Shown: positions 24,989 to 33,830, counted from the stretch's first letter. The stretch: 64,000 nt of DNA from Bosea sp. NBC_00550 (GCF_026020075.1 NZ_CP102773.1:516663-580662); one strand, 5' to 3'. The notes: a model not told the origin generated them from the letters alone. Translations and numbers: made by a program.

Positions 24989-25327
24989 TCACCAGTAATA
25001 GTGCGGGTGGTAATAACCCCGGTTCCACCCGTAATAGCGCGGACGGTAATAGACGGGTCGGGCATAGTAGTGGCGTGGGCCATAATAGGCCGGATATCCA
25101 TATCCGTAGCCATAGGCGAGATATCCGTAGCCATAGGCCGGGCGAGCCGCCGATGCGATTAGCCCCCCGAGCAAAGCGCCGCCGACGATCCCGGCGGCGA
25201 CGGCCCCGCCGTTCCCGCCATGATTATAGTAGCCCCAGCCTGCACGCCGATAATACGCTCCGGCTGTTCCCACACTGCCCAAGACGATCAAACCGGCAGT
25301 GGCGAGCGTTGCGAGTTTCCTCATCAC
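24989..25327 (-). CDS. Small secreted Gly/Tyr-rich protein
   Basis: 112 residues. A Sec signal peptide (MMRKLATLATAGLIVLGSVGTAGA, cleavage after AGA) is followed by a glycine-rich hydrophobic patch (GGAVAAGIVGGALLGGLIASA) and a C-terminal half made almost wholly of Tyr, Gly, Pro, Arg and His (GYGYGYPAYYGPRHYY). Such proteins are common in this order and are annotated hypothetical. The composition suggests a disordered, possibly surface-associated or cross-linkable polypeptide; that is inference. It has its own gene with no co-oriented neighbour close by. Confidence 0.8.
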   Translation of the reverse strand: MMRKLATLATAGLIVLGSVGTAGAYYRRAGWGYYNHGGNGGAVAAGIVGGALLGGLIASAARPAYGYGYLAYGYGYGYPAYYGPRHYYARPVYYRPRYYGWNRGYYHPHYYW

Positions 25328-25807
25328 ACCCTCCTATTCTCGCTGCGAAGGTCGGAAAGCAACTCCCGAAATAATACACTGACTGCCCCGACGCGAGTAA
25401 ACGCAGACCATTGTTGTTGAGTTCCGACCTTTAGAGCCACAGGCACCACGATGACGATGCTGAGAGCAAGGATGCCACCGCCGACCATTCATTCGGCCGA
25501 GCCAGGCGGGCCACCGGCGTACGCGTCGACCCCGTTGACGGCGCGCCAACTAATGTTCTGTGCCACGCGTCCGACGCTTTGCCGGATAGCGCGACCGAAT
25601 CCGTTGGGATGCGCTAGCGGGTCATAAAAGCCGCCCGTCATAACTCAATCGTGGGAACCAGCCGTCGTGAGAATCGATGGCTTTCGCTGAAGGCCGTTGC
25701 TTTTCGCTTCGCTCCAGTCGATCCGCAGTGACGGGAATTTTGTTTGCGCAATTGCCCGATGGCTGGGGGACGCAGCGGAAAGAATCCGCTGCGTCCCCGG
25801 AAAAGGA
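25328..25807. other. Intergenic region, nothing recognised
   Basis: 480 bp upstream of the Gly/Tyr-rich gene and downstream of the isochorismatase-like gene. No supported coding frame; it presumably contains the promoter of the former. Confidence 0.35.
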
Positions 25808-26491
25808 TTAAATATCTGCCGGGCGCGGACCGATGCGCTCGCCATGCGCGACGCGCTCGGGTGCCTTGTGGACCATGGTATAGGCGTAGTCGACGCCCAT
25901 GCCGTAGGCGCCGGAATGTTCTTTCACGATGGCCATGACGGCGTCATAGGTCTCGCGATGGGCCCAGTCGCGCTGCCATTCCAGGAGCACCTGCTGCCAG
26001 GTCACCGGTACGACGCCGGCCTGGACCATCCGGTCCATAGCGTATCTATGCGCATCGCCGGAGGTACCGCCGGAGGCGTCCGCAACCATATAAATCTCGT
26101 AGGCGCCTTCCAACATGGCGCAGAGCGCGAAGGTGGTGTTGCAGACCTCGGTCCACAGGCCGGAGACAACGACTTTCTTGCGGTTGTTAGCGGCGAGCGC
26201 ATCGCGCACGTTCTGGTCGTCCCATGAGTTCATCGAGGTGCGCTCGAGGATCTTGTTCTGGGGGAACACGGCCAGCAGCTCGGGATAGGTGTGCCCGGAG
26301 AAGCTGGTCGTTTCGACCGTGGTGATTGTCGTTGGGATGTTGAACGTCTTCGCCGCCTTGGCGAGGCCCACGACGTTGTTCTTCAACACCTGCCGGTCGA
26401 TCGACTGCACGCCGAACGCCATCTGCGGCTGCTGGTCGATGAAGATCATTTGGCAGTTCTTCGGGGTCAGGACTTCCAGGTACTTGGACAT
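25808..26491 (-). CDS. Isochorismatase-like cysteine hydrolase (YcaC-like)
   Basis: 227 residues from the ATG at 26491, preceded by GAGGAG. The fold is read from QMIFIDQQPQMAFGV (catalytic Asp), the ERTSMNSWDDQ loop and VVVSGLWTEVCNTTFAL with the nucleophilic Cys. The MNSWD loop is like E. coli YcaC, where the canonical Lys position is also changed. The family hydrolyses amide or similar bonds in small molecules; YcaC itself has no established substrate. It is the last gene of the minus-strand run that starts at XapX. A related but broken copy lies at 32440. Confidence 0.88.
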   Translation of the reverse strand: MSKYLEVLTPKNCQMIFIDQQPQMAFGVQSIDRQVLKNNVVGLAKAAKTFNIPTTITTVETTSFSGHTYPELLAVFPQNKILERTSMNSWDDQNVRDALAANNRKKVVVSGLWTEVCNTTFALCAMLEGAYEIYMVADASGGTSGDAHRYAMDRMVQAGVVPVTWQQVLLEWQRDWAHRETYDAVMAIVKEHSGAYGMGVDYAYTMVHKAPERVAHGERIGPRPADI

Positions 26492-26546
26492 GTTGCTCTC
26501 CTCTAGGTGAACGTGTGGACGGCCTGACGATGCGTAGCAGAATGGG

Positions 26547-26789
26547 TCAGTTACCCTGCTCGCCCTGCAGCGCAGCTTGCAGATCCGCGGTGGGAATTGT
26601 CGCTCTGATGCGCATGGCGGCTGCGAATCGCGCCTGCACATGAGGATCGGCGAAATAGGAATAGTCCGGGTTCTGCTGCAGCTGCGCGTAAGGCGGCGGC
26701 TCCGGCAGGGCCGCCGTTTTTTGCCCGGGTCTTCGCCTCGTGCCGAGGCCAGCCAGAGGCCTGCCAGGGAAGCGATCGCGCGCCGCCAT
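26547..26789 (-). CDS. Small hypothetical protein coupled to the MFS gene
   Basis: 80 residues. Its ATG immediately follows the TGA of the upstream MFS gene (TGAATG), so translation by re-initiation is plausible. The N-terminal half is Arg/Pro-rich and looks unstructured. The C-terminal half (PPPYAQLQQNPDYSYFADPHVQARFAAAMRIRAT) looks like genuine protein. No family is recognised and there is no own ribosome-binding site. It could be the shortened tail of a larger gene. Confidence 0.45.
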   Translation of the reverse strand: MAARDRFPGRPLAGLGTRRRPGQKTAALPEPPPYAQLQQNPDYSYFADPHVQARFAAAMRIRATIPTADLQAALQGEQGN

Positions 26790-28421
26790 TCACGCCTTGG
26801 CTCCCTCCCCCGCGCCTGCAAGGCCAGGCAGCGGATGGATATGCAGGAAGTGTCGCACGACCGGCCCCTCCTTCCCGACATGGAAGCGCCTGACCTCGCT
26901 TTGCACATCGGCATCGGACTTGGACACCCGGCGGTGCTGGCGAAGATGCTCGGCCCAAGACGAGACCATGAACCATTCGACCAGCCCCTCCGGATCTGCC
27001 GTGTCCTCGGTGATGCCCCAGCCGTAAGCGCCGTCGCGACGCCGCTCGACCGAGAGCGCGTTGATCGCGCGTAGGAACACCTCGCGATCGGCCGCCGGCA
27101 CGCGGTACTCTATCAGGATCAGGACAGGTCCGCGGTCGTTGGCGACCTCGGCGGCGACGAGCGGCTCTGGCCAGTGGTTGGAGGGCGCGAGGTCGGCTTC
27201 GCCGGCCGGCAGCTTGATCCGCTGCATAATCAGGCCGGTCACAAGCAGTGCGGCTGCTCCAATCAACAGCGTGACGCGGATGCCGGCGGCTTCCGCCACC
27301 GCACCCCATCCAAGGGTGCCCGCGGTCATCGCGCCATTGAACACAGTGAGATAGACTGCAAGCGCGCGGCCGCGCACCCAGTTCGGTAGGATCGCCTGGG
27401 CGACGCCGTTGAGCGTCGTCAGCGCCACGATCCAGGCGGCGCCGAGCAGCAGAAGGACGACGATCGCGAGCCATTGCGGCGGCGCGAGCGTTAGCACGGC
27501 CATGACCGCCGCAGTCAAGACGGCCGAGAACAGCAGAAGCCTTTCGGCATCGAGGCCGGCGCGCAGACGTGGTAGCAGGATAGCGCCGCCGATTGCACCC
27601 GCGCCGACCGCGCCGAGCAGCACGCCGTAGAAGCCAGCCCCGCCACCGAGTAGGTTGCGCGCGACCAGCGGCAGCAGTGCCCAGACGGCGCTGGCGCAGC
27701 CGAAGAAGATCGCCGCACGCAGCAGCACGACGTGCAGCTCGCGGCTCGCCCGGGCATAGCGGAGGCCGGCCCGGAAGGCACCGGCGAACTGCTCGCTTAG
27801 CGCATCGTCGGCGCCTATAGGGCGGCGCCACCAGAAAAGCGCGCCGATGACAATGACGTAGCTCAGCACGTCGGCGCCGTAGGTCACGCCGGCGCCGAAG
27901 GCGGCGAGGATCAGCCCGCCCAGCGCCGGGCCGATGGCGCGCGAGATGTTGATGCCGAGCGAATTCAGCGCCACCGCGCTCTTGAGATCGGCCTTGCCGA
28001 CAAGCTCAGGCACAATCGCCTGCCAGGTCGGCGCCATCAACGCCGCGCCGACGCCGCCGACGAAAGTCAGGCCGACCAGGGCCGGCACGCTGAGCTGGCC
28101 CAGGCTCGCCAACGCCATCAGCGACAGGCTGACGCAGCCGAGCAGGAGCTGGACCGCGATCAGGAACCTGCGGCGGTCGAGGATGTCCGAGAGCACGCCG
28201 GCGGGGATGGCGAGCAGGAAGACCGGGAGCGTCGCCGCCGCCTGAACGAGCGCCACTGCGGCCGGCGCACCGGAGAGGTCCGTCACTAGCCAGGCGCTGG
28301 CGACATCGCGCATGAAGGAGCCGATATTGCCAATGATGGTCGCCGCCCAGAGCACGGCGAAGACGGTTTGGCGCAGCGGCGCGAAGCCGGACGGAGGTGC
28401 CGGCGTCGTGGAAGTATTCAC
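26790..28421 (-). CDS. MFS exporter-type transporter with C-terminal ABM-like domain
   Basis: 543 residues with a GTG start overlapping the DoxX stop (TAGTG). Twelve hydrophobic helices cover about 15-405 (opening FAPLRQTVFAVLWAATIIGNIGSFM), typical of the EntS-like 'MFS_3' group. The C-terminal 110 residues (LILIEYRVPAADREVFLRAI..., DPEGLVEWFMVSSWAEHLRQH) resemble an antibiotic-biosynthesis-monooxygenase ferredoxin-like domain, a known tail of this group. The role is probably efflux of a small molecule, with the tail binding or sensing it. It lies inside a tightly packed operon (XapX, amidohydrolase, DoxX, MFS, small protein, hydrolase). Confidence 0.87.
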   Translation of the reverse strand: MNTSTTPAPPSGFAPLRQTVFAVLWAATIIGNIGSFMRDVASAWLVTDLSGAPAAVALVQAAATLPVFLLAIPAGVLSDILDRRRFLIAVQLLLGCVSLSLMALASLGQLSVPALVGLTFVGGVGAALMAPTWQAIVPELVGKADLKSAVALNSLGINISRAIGPALGGLILAAFGAGVTYGADVLSYVIVIGALFWWRRPIGADDALSEQFAGAFRAGLRYARASRELHVVLLRAAIFFGCASAVWALLPLVARNLLGGGAGFYGVLLGAVGAGAIGGAILLPRLRAGLDAERLLLFSAVLTAAVMAVLTLAPPQWLAIVVLLLLGAAWIVALTTLNGVAQAILPNWVRGRALAVYLTVFNGAMTAGTLGWGAVAEAAGIRVTLLIGAAALLVTGLIMQRIKLPAGEADLAPSNHWPEPLVAAEVANDRGPVLILIEYRVPAADREVFLRAINALSVERRRDGAYGWGITEDTADPEGLVEWFMVSSWAEHLRQHRRVSKSDADVQSEVRRFHVGKEGPVVRHFLHIHPLPGLAGAGEGAKA

Positions 28422-28834
28422 TACGTGTCTCCCTTGCGCCGCGATCGGTCGTCGAGCGCGACCACGATGAAGCCGCCGACCAAGCCGAGATGTTCGAAGA
28501 AGCCATTCATCGCCATCGCCCTTCCCTGGCCGGCCGACATCTCCCAGAAGCGAATGGCGATGAAGGTCGCGGCCAGCGTGAACCCGGCGAGCGCCAGCGC
28601 AGCCAGCCAGCGCCAGCGTCCGATCAGGATCAGAGCAGTCATCGCAAGCTCGAAGACAATGATGCCGACGGCGAAGAGCGGTGCCGGCGTTAAGCCGAAA
28701 TGGGTCATCTCGGCTAGCGCACCCTCAAAATCGAGGATCTTGGTCACTGGCCCCTGGATATAGGCGGCACAGAGCAACAGCAGCGCGAACCAGCGCAAGG
28801 CGCCGGCCGGCGGAGAGGCGCCGTTCCTGGCCAT
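28421..28834 (-). CDS. DoxX-family membrane protein
   Basis: 137 residues from the ATG at 28834 (MARNGASPPAGALRWFALLL). Four hydrophobic helices are visible: LRWFALLLLCAAYIQGP, PLFAVGIIVFELAMTALIL, WLAALALAGFTLAATFIAI and GFFEHLGLVGGFIVVAL. The order and the charged ends fit DoxX/DoxD-like proteins. The biochemical role is unknown; family members associate with redox-active operons. Upstream frame extension to 28954 is rejected because it overlaps the amidohydrolase. It overlaps the MFS start by 1 nt. Confidence 0.8.
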   Translation of the reverse strand: MARNGASPPAGALRWFALLLLCAAYIQGPVTKILDFEGALAEMTHFGLTPAPLFAVGIIVFELAMTALILIGRWRWLAALALAGFTLAATFIAIRFWEMSAGQGRAMAMNGFFEHLGLVGGFIVVALDDRSRRKGDT

Positions 28835-28835
28835 G

Positions 28836-30845
28836 TCACACCGCCCAGCAGGCGCAGCCGAGCGCTCCCCAGAAGGAACGATAGTCGGAGGCCGGCAGCG
28901 CGCTCGACCAGGCGCCGGCATGGTCGTGGCCATGGACGTTGCAGGCGCTGGCACAGCGGCAATTGGTCATGGCGGCGCGGCGCAACGAGTTCTTGCCGGC
29001 GCCATCGGGCTCGCCCCAGGCGGCGTATCCTTTGAAGGTTCGGACCGGTGACCAGTCGGGCATCGCCGGTGGGGGGGCGCTCTCTTCGAAGGAAGCGAAA
29101 TCGCGGGCGCCATAGACGACCTTGCCACCGACCACCGTAAGATCCGCGGAGATATGCGCGATCTCGTCCTCCGGACAGGCGAAGAAATCGCGATCGGGCA
29201 CGATCAGATCAGCAAACTGGCCGACCGCGATCTGGCCTTTCTTACCCTCCTCATTGGAGAACCAGGTGACCTTCTCGGTCATCATCCTGAGCGCCGTCTC
29301 GCGATCGAGGCAATTGCGCTGCGGCGTGACGCGCAAGCCGCCGACGGTCTTGCCCGTGGCGAGCCAGGCGAGCGCGACCCAAGGGTTATAGGAGGCGACG
29401 CGGGTGGCGTCGGTGCCCGCGGAAGTCTTGATACCCTTTTCTATCATGCGCGCCACCGGCGGGGTCGCCTCGGCCGCCTTCGCGCCGTAGCGTTCTACGA
29501 AATACTCGCCCTGATAGGCCATGCGGTGCTGCACCGCGACGCCGCCGCCGAGAGCGGCGATGCGGTCGATCGAGCGCTCCGAAATCGTCTCGGCATGGTC
29601 GAAGAACCAGTTCAGCCCCTTGAGGGGAATGTCCTTGTCGACCTTCTCGAAGACATCAAGGGCGCGCGAAATTGTTTCGTCATAGGTCGCGTGCAGGCGC
29701 CAGGGCCAACGGTTCTCGGCGAGGATGCGCACGACGCCTTCTAGATCGCCCTCCATCTCAGGGGGCATATCGGGCCGAGGCTCGCGGAAATCCTCGAAGT
29801 CGGCAGCGGAGAAGACAAGCATCTCGCCCGCGCCGTTATGACGGAAATAATCGTCGCCTTGCTTGTACTTGGAGGTCTTCGTCCAGTTAAGAAAGTCCTC
29901 CTTCTCCTGCGTTGGCTTCTGCGTGAATAGGTTGTAGGCGAGGCGGATGGTGATTTGGTTGTCGTCGGCGAGCTTCTGGATGACGGCGTAGTCGTCTGGG
30001 TAGTTCTGGAAACCGCCACCGGCGTCGATCGCACCGGTGACGCCGAGCCGGTTGAGCTCGCGCATGAAATGCCGGGTCGAGTTGACTTGATACTCGAAAG
30101 GCAACTTCGGCCCCTTGGCGAGCGTCGCATAGAGGATGCCGGCATTGGGCCGAGCCAGCAGCAGGCCCGTCGGATTGCCATTGGCGTCGCGGGTGACCTC
30201 GCCGCCGGGCGGGTTCGGCGTGTCCTTGGTATAGCCGACCGCCCGCAGCGCAGCACCGTTAAGTAGAGCGCGGTCATAAAGATGTAAGATGAAGACCGGA
30301 GTGTCGGGTGCGACGGCGTTCAGCTCCGCGATTGTCGGTAGGCGCTTCTCGGCGAACTGGTGCTCGGTGAAGCCGCCGACGACGCGCACCCATTGAGGCG
30401 GCGGCGTGACCGCCACTTGGCGCTTCAGCATGTTCATAGCATCGGCCAGCGTCCGCACGCCGTCCCAGCGAAGCTCCATGTTGAAGTTAAGCCCCCCTCG
30501 GATGATGTGGAGATGATTGTCGATCAGGCCTGGCAATGCGCAACGACCCTTGAGGTCGATCACCTTTGTGTTGGAGCCAGCATGAACCATGACTTCTGGC
30601 TCGCTGCCGACACTGAGGAAAACTCCGTCCTTCACCGCTACGGCGCTTGCGGTCGGGTTGCCAGGATCCAGCGTCGTAAAGCGGCCGCTGCGGAGAATGA
30701 GATCGGCGGTCATCGGGCGGGCTCCTTGGCCAGGGGATTGGGGGCCGGCCGCTTGGGCGACGGCGCTTCCGAATAGGCCCGAGAAGGCCCCGGCAGCGGC
30801 GCCGAAGGTGGTTTGGCGGCGGGTCGGGATCATCGGTCGCTCCAT
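28836..30845 (-). CDS. Amidohydrolase 3 family protein with Tat signal
   Basis: 669 residues. The twin-arginine segment PTRRQTTFGAAAGAFSGLFGSAVAQA points to periplasmic export of the folded enzyme. The TIM-barrel amidohydrolase has the metal motif PGLIDNHLHIIRGG (HxH), a later His in NWFFDHAETISER, and TSAGTDATR as the C-terminal Asp region, with a beta-sandwich shared by the two ends (DLILRSGRFTTLDPGNPT and GQFADLIVPDRDFF). YtcJ-like members hydrolyse amide or ester bonds of unknown substrates. The Cys-rich C-terminus (NCRCASACNVHGH) is a striking extra, perhaps metal-binding. Its start lies 15 nt inside the XapX gene and its stop is 1 nt from the DoxX start. Confidence 0.9.
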   Translation of the reverse strand: MERPMIPTRRQTTFGAAAGAFSGLFGSAVAQAAGPQSPGQGARPMTADLILRSGRFTTLDPGNPTASAVAVKDGVFLSVGSEPEVMVHAGSNTKVIDLKGRCALPGLIDNHLHIIRGGLNFNMELRWDGVRTLADAMNMLKRQVAVTPPPQWVRVVGGFTEHQFAEKRLPTIAELNAVAPDTPVFILHLYDRALLNGAALRAVGYTKDTPNPPGGEVTRDANGNPTGLLLARPNAGILYATLAKGPKLPFEYQVNSTRHFMRELNRLGVTGAIDAGGGFQNYPDDYAVIQKLADDNQITIRLAYNLFTQKPTQEKEDFLNWTKTSKYKQGDDYFRHNGAGEMLVFSAADFEDFREPRPDMPPEMEGDLEGVVRILAENRWPWRLHATYDETISRALDVFEKVDKDIPLKGLNWFFDHAETISERSIDRIAALGGGVAVQHRMAYQGEYFVERYGAKAAEATPPVARMIEKGIKTSAGTDATRVASYNPWVALAWLATGKTVGGLRVTPQRNCLDRETALRMMTEKVTWFSNEEGKKGQIAVGQFADLIVPDRDFFACPEDEIAHISADLTVVGGKVVYGARDFASFEESAPPPAMPDWSPVRTFKGYAAWGEPDGAGKNSLRRAAMTNCRCASACNVHGHDHAGAWSSALPASDYRSFWGALGCACWAV

Positions 30846-31105
30846 TCTTGACTTTTATCGCCGGAAGTTGGCGACGGCGGCGAGCCGAAGAGGTGCTCGC
30901 CGCATTCCCGCCGCAGCCATCCAGGGGTCAGCCCCTGCCCCGAAGCGAGGCGCTTTGCGATTGGCGCGATCTGCTCTCCGGCCAGGATACCAAGCAGGCC
31001 GACGAGCGCGACCACGGGCGGCGCGGGCGATCGGACGTTCAGCAAGCCGTAGACGACGCCTACCAGGAGGCCGGCTCCAAGCGAGACCAGATAGGGCTTC
31101 ATCAT
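30830..31105 (-). CDS. XapX domain (DUF1427) membrane protein
   Basis: 91 residues. MMKPYLVSLGAGLLVGVVYGLLNVRSPAPPVVALVGLLGILAGEQ is the complete XapX domain: two hydrophobic helices joined by the conserved NVRSPAPP turn. A 40-residue polar tail follows. The function is unknown. It overlaps the amidohydrolase start by 16 nt and follows the broken alpha/beta hydrolase, so it now heads the intact part of the operon. Confidence 0.83.
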   Translation of the reverse strand: MMKPYLVSLGAGLLVGVVYGLLNVRSPAPPVVALVGLLGILAGEQIAPIAKRLASGQGLTPGWLRRECGEHLFGSPPSPTSGDKSQEWSDR

Positions 31106-31159
31106 GCCTTCCTGTCGAGTTGAACGGCAACGGTCGGCGACCGGCCGCTGCGCGGGGCC

Positions 31160-31717
31160 TCAGGCTTCGATGAAGGCCAAAAGGTCGGCGTTCAGCATAT
31201 TCGTGTTCACGGTCAGCATGCCGTGACCATAACCGGGATAGGTCTTCAGCGTGCGGTGCATCAAATGCTTGATCGACTCGCACGCGGCGCCGATCGGCGC
31301 GATCTGATCGTTCTCGCTATGCAGAACGAGCGTCGGCACACCTATCGCCTTCAGATCCGCGGTTTGATCGGTTTCGGAGAAGGCCTTGAGGCCTTCGCAA
31401 TAGGCCTTGGCGCTGCCCATCATGCCTTGGCGCCACGCCCTGGTCGACCTCCGGAGATCCAAGGCTCGGCGACTGCGAAGGCATCCGCGGTATAGTGATC
31501 CATGTCGTGCCCTTCGGGGACCTTGGGGGGAACGGCCGTGCCCGCGCCGGTCATGTGCGACAACACGATACCCGTTGGAGAGGAAGAAGAGCATCTGCCC
31601 ATCCCGGTTGTCCGACGATAGTGGCCAGCCATGATGGAACACGATTGGCTGGGAGTCCCTCGGACCCCAGTCATTGTAGAAAATCTCGACGCCGTCCTTC
31701 GTCGTGACGAATCGCAT
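31160..31717 (-). pseudogene. Alpha/beta hydrolase (non-heme haloperoxidase-like), internally deleted
   Basis: The start (MRFVTTKDGVEIFYNDWGP, GWPLSSDN, VVAHDRRGHGRS) and end (RQGMMGSAKAYCEGLKAF, TLVLHSENDQIAP, YGHGMLTVNTNMLNADLLAFIEA) are those of a 270-275-residue haloperoxidase-like hydrolase. Only 185 codons remain. The middle slips frame: PEGHDMDHYTADAFAV continues one frame over. About 90 residues, including the GHSTGGG nucleophile elbow, are gone. A good AAGGAG precedes the ATG. It was the first gene of the XapX-amidohydrolase operon and is divergent from hxlR, so its product was probably part of the pathway. Confidence 0.8.
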
Positions 31718-31940
31718 GAAAGCTCCTTGAACGATCCTGTAGGGCCCGCGCGATCGGCCAGAAAAGAGTGAGTCTTCCGCGCTAAGAGCGCCACTCGAAT
31801 TGGCTTGTAGGTAGGTGGCCTTGCATGCCCAAGGGCCGATGTTAAAAACCGAGGCGATCCAAACTCGGGCGGAACTTAGGCGGCGTTTCGGGCAAAAGCC
31901 ATTAGTTACCTGAGAGATACTAGCGACCAGAGCAAATCGC

Positions 31941-32270
31941 ATGAACCGATCGAAAGAGAACGCAGAAGAACATTGCGTTGCCGATAGCTTCCTGAAGTTC
32001 TTCTCGCAGGAATGGATGAGCCACATCGTATTCTCATTGGCGCGCCGCGGGCCGTTGCGTTTCGGAGCCTTGAGACGGCAGCTCCCGCCGCTTATTTCGG
32101 CGCGGGTTCTGTCTGCCCGGCTGAAGGCCCTCGAGGCTGCAGGCTACGTTGAACGCCGCGATCTCAGCGGCCGGGTGCTTCATATCGAGTACTCTCTCAC
32201 AGCTTCCGGGCGCGCCGTTGACGCCGCGCTCTCCAGGAGCGAGCAGCTTCTGTCCGACGATGCGCGCTAG
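31941..32270 (+). CDS. HxlR-family transcriptional regulator
   Basis: 109 residues. The winged helix of the HxlR family is visible: EWMSHIVFSLARRGPLRFGAL, LISARVLSARLKALEAAGYVERR as recognition helix and wing, then VLHIEYSLTASGRAVDAAL. The Cys near the N-terminus (EEHCVAD) aligns with the redox- or electrophile-sensing Cys of many HxlR proteins. It is divergent from the broken alpha/beta hydrolase and its operon (224-bp gap), which it most likely controls. Many HxlR members respond to reactive aldehydes, quinones or hypohalites. Confidence 0.87.
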   Translation: MNRSKENAEEHCVADSFLKFFSQEWMSHIVFSLARRGPLRFGALRRQLPPLISARVLSARLKALEAAGYVERRDLSGRVLHIEYSLTASGRAVDAALSRSEQLLSDDAR

Positions 32271-32439
32271 TTCTGCGTCGCAGCGCGGCGACTTGATCAA
32301 TCAATCTCAGGGCTGTGTCGATCGTCGCGGGTGATCGTTTCAGCGATCCTAGATATCGCGGCGCCAGGCAACGGGAGACACCCCTTCCCGCCGGCGCAAA
32401 CATCGATGAAGCCGTCTGTGGGACTGCCCGGACGCGAGT

Positions 32440-32802
32440 ATGGATTGTCACTACCAAGACGACCGCGGGCCCCCGCAGGCGGCGGCACTTATCGATCCAT
32501 CGGACACGCTGGTCCTTCTGCTCGACCATCAGTTGGTGCTGTTCCAAACGGTCAACGATATCCCCGTTGCCGACCTCCGTCGCAATGTTGAGATGATCGC
32601 TCGGCTGTGCGCGCTCCTGAACATTCCGGTGATCACGACCGCCTTAGAAGAACAGCCGGCACCAACGGCCCATTTTATGCCGGAGCTTCATAAGCTCGCC
32701 CCTTACGGCCGTCTGCGTCGGCGAAAGGGGAAGGTGAACGCTGGGATAATGACGACCTCGTGGCTCAAGTTAAGCCGACCGGCTGAAAATCCCTTATCAT
32801 GA
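32440..32802 (+). pseudogene. Isochorismatase-like hydrolase, frameshifted and truncated
   Basis: The N-terminus (MDCHYQDDRGPPQAAALIDP, LVLLLDHQLVLFQTV, LLNIPVITTALEEQ) is a YcaC-type isochorismatase with its catalytic Asp. At RRRKGKVNA the reading frame slips. In the next frame RWDNDDLVAQVKPTG continues the family and then hits TGA. The half carrying the catalytic Cys is absent. An intact relative is at 25808-26491, so this is a decayed paralogue. Confidence 0.75.
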
Positions 32803-33085
32803 CCGGTGTCTGGACCAGGGTCTGCGTAACGTTCCCCGCTCTCGACATTCATCTCCATCGTCTGAGCGCTATGACGCCATGGAAAGCTTTCGTCGGCGGA
32901 CCCGCCCGAGCCTCTCACCCAGCTCGATGCGCCTCTCGCGGCCGGGGCAGTGAAGTCACAAAACGGAAAGCCTGCGCCTCGCTTTTGAGTGAGCAATTCG
33001 ATCTGACCGAGACGCGCATCGTCGCTGTTTGCGAAAACGGCACCGCCGGGGCTTGACATAGATCCAGATTTGGCGATTTTAATAT

Positions 33086-33098
33086 AATACAATGTATT
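33086..33098. promoter_or_regulatory. Palindrome AATACA-A-TGTATT upstream of iclR
   Basis: A perfect 13-bp palindrome with a central A ends 15 nt before the iclR ATG, in an AT-rich patch that follows TTGACA at 33053. The placement over a promoter/start region fits an autoregulatory IclR operator. The promoter itself is unclear: TATAAT at 33083 is 24 bp from the TTGACA, too far for a normal pair. Confidence 0.5.
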
Positions 33099-33113
33099 CA
33101 TATAGAAGACGCA

Positions 33114-33830
33114 ATGGCTGTTCGCTCTCTTTCGACTACGCTCAAGACGCTCGCGGTCTGCGACATCATCGCCGCGTCACCGAAGCCCATGAGGCTGCCC
33201 GACGTCGTCAAGGCGACAGGCGACCAGCGCGCCGCGGTCTATCAGCGGCTGCGTACGCTGGTGGATGCAGGCTTCCTCGAGCAGACGCCCGACGGGGCGT
33301 TCCGCCTGGCGCTGCGCTTCCAGTTCTACGCCGTGCGCGCGCTTGAGCAGGCCAATCTCGGAGAGCGGACGACGGAACTACTTCAAGAGATCGTCGCGGA
33401 GAGCGGCGAGACGGCGACCATCTCCGTGCTCGACGGCTATCACGCGGTCATCATCAACCGGGTGGAGTCACGCCAGGTGCTGCGTGCCGATCTGCGGGTC
33501 GGCGCGCGCATGGCGCTGGGAGCCAGCGCCTCGGGTTCGGTGTTCGTCGCCTTCGGCTCGCAGGAGATGCGGGAGCGCCTACGTGAACAGGGCATCACGC
33601 TTCCAGACGATGCCGCGCTGGGAGAGGTCCGCGAACGAGGCTTTGCCGTATTCGCCCCAACCGACCCGCAATTTGTCGCAGCGGTGGCCGCGCCGGTCTT
33701 CGACGCCGCCGGCCAATGCATTGCAGTCATCGCGATCTCCGGTCCGACCACGCGCTTCGACCACGCAACCTGCGCGCCGATTGCGGTCGCTGCCGCTCGA
33801 CGTTTCAGCGCTCAATTCGGGAATACATGA
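33114..33830 (+). CDS. IclR-family transcriptional regulator
   Basis: 238 residues. The N-terminal winged helix covers 5-65 (STTLKTLAVCDIIAASPKPM, RAAVYQRLRTLVDAGFLEQ). The effector domain covers 75-235, with ADLRVGARMALGASASGSVFVAF in the ligand loop and CIAVIAISGPTTRFD near the end. It is the first gene of a plus-strand cluster that ends at 41074 and is almost certainly its regulator. A palindrome sits just upstream of its ATG. The ligand is unknown but should be the substrate or product of the linked M19 protein and importer. Confidence 0.9.
   Translation: MAVRSLSTTLKTLAVCDIIAASPKPMRLPDVVKATGDQRAAVYQRLRTLVDAGFLEQTPDGAFRLALRFQFYAVRALEQANLGERTTELLQEIVAESGETATISVLDGYHAVIINRVESRQVLRADLRVGARMALGASASGSVFVAFGSQEMRERLREQGITLPDDAALGEVRERGFAVFAPTDPQFVAAVAAPVFDAAGQCIAVIAISGPTTRFDHATCAPIAVAAARRFSAQFGNT

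Noticed and set aside
26492..26914. N-terminal extension of the isochorismatase-like gene
   Set aside because: The added sequence is Arg/Ser-rich and overlaps other genes; the ATG at 26491 has a strong GAGGAG and matches the family start.
26551..27831. Minus-strand 426-codon frame within the MFS gene
   Set aside because: Same strand, different frame, extremely Arg-rich; it is a shadow of the MFS-ABM gene.
33053..33088. TTGACA with TATAAT as an iclR promoter
   Set aside because: Spacing of 24 bp is too long for a standard sigma-70 promoter; only the palindrome is reported.
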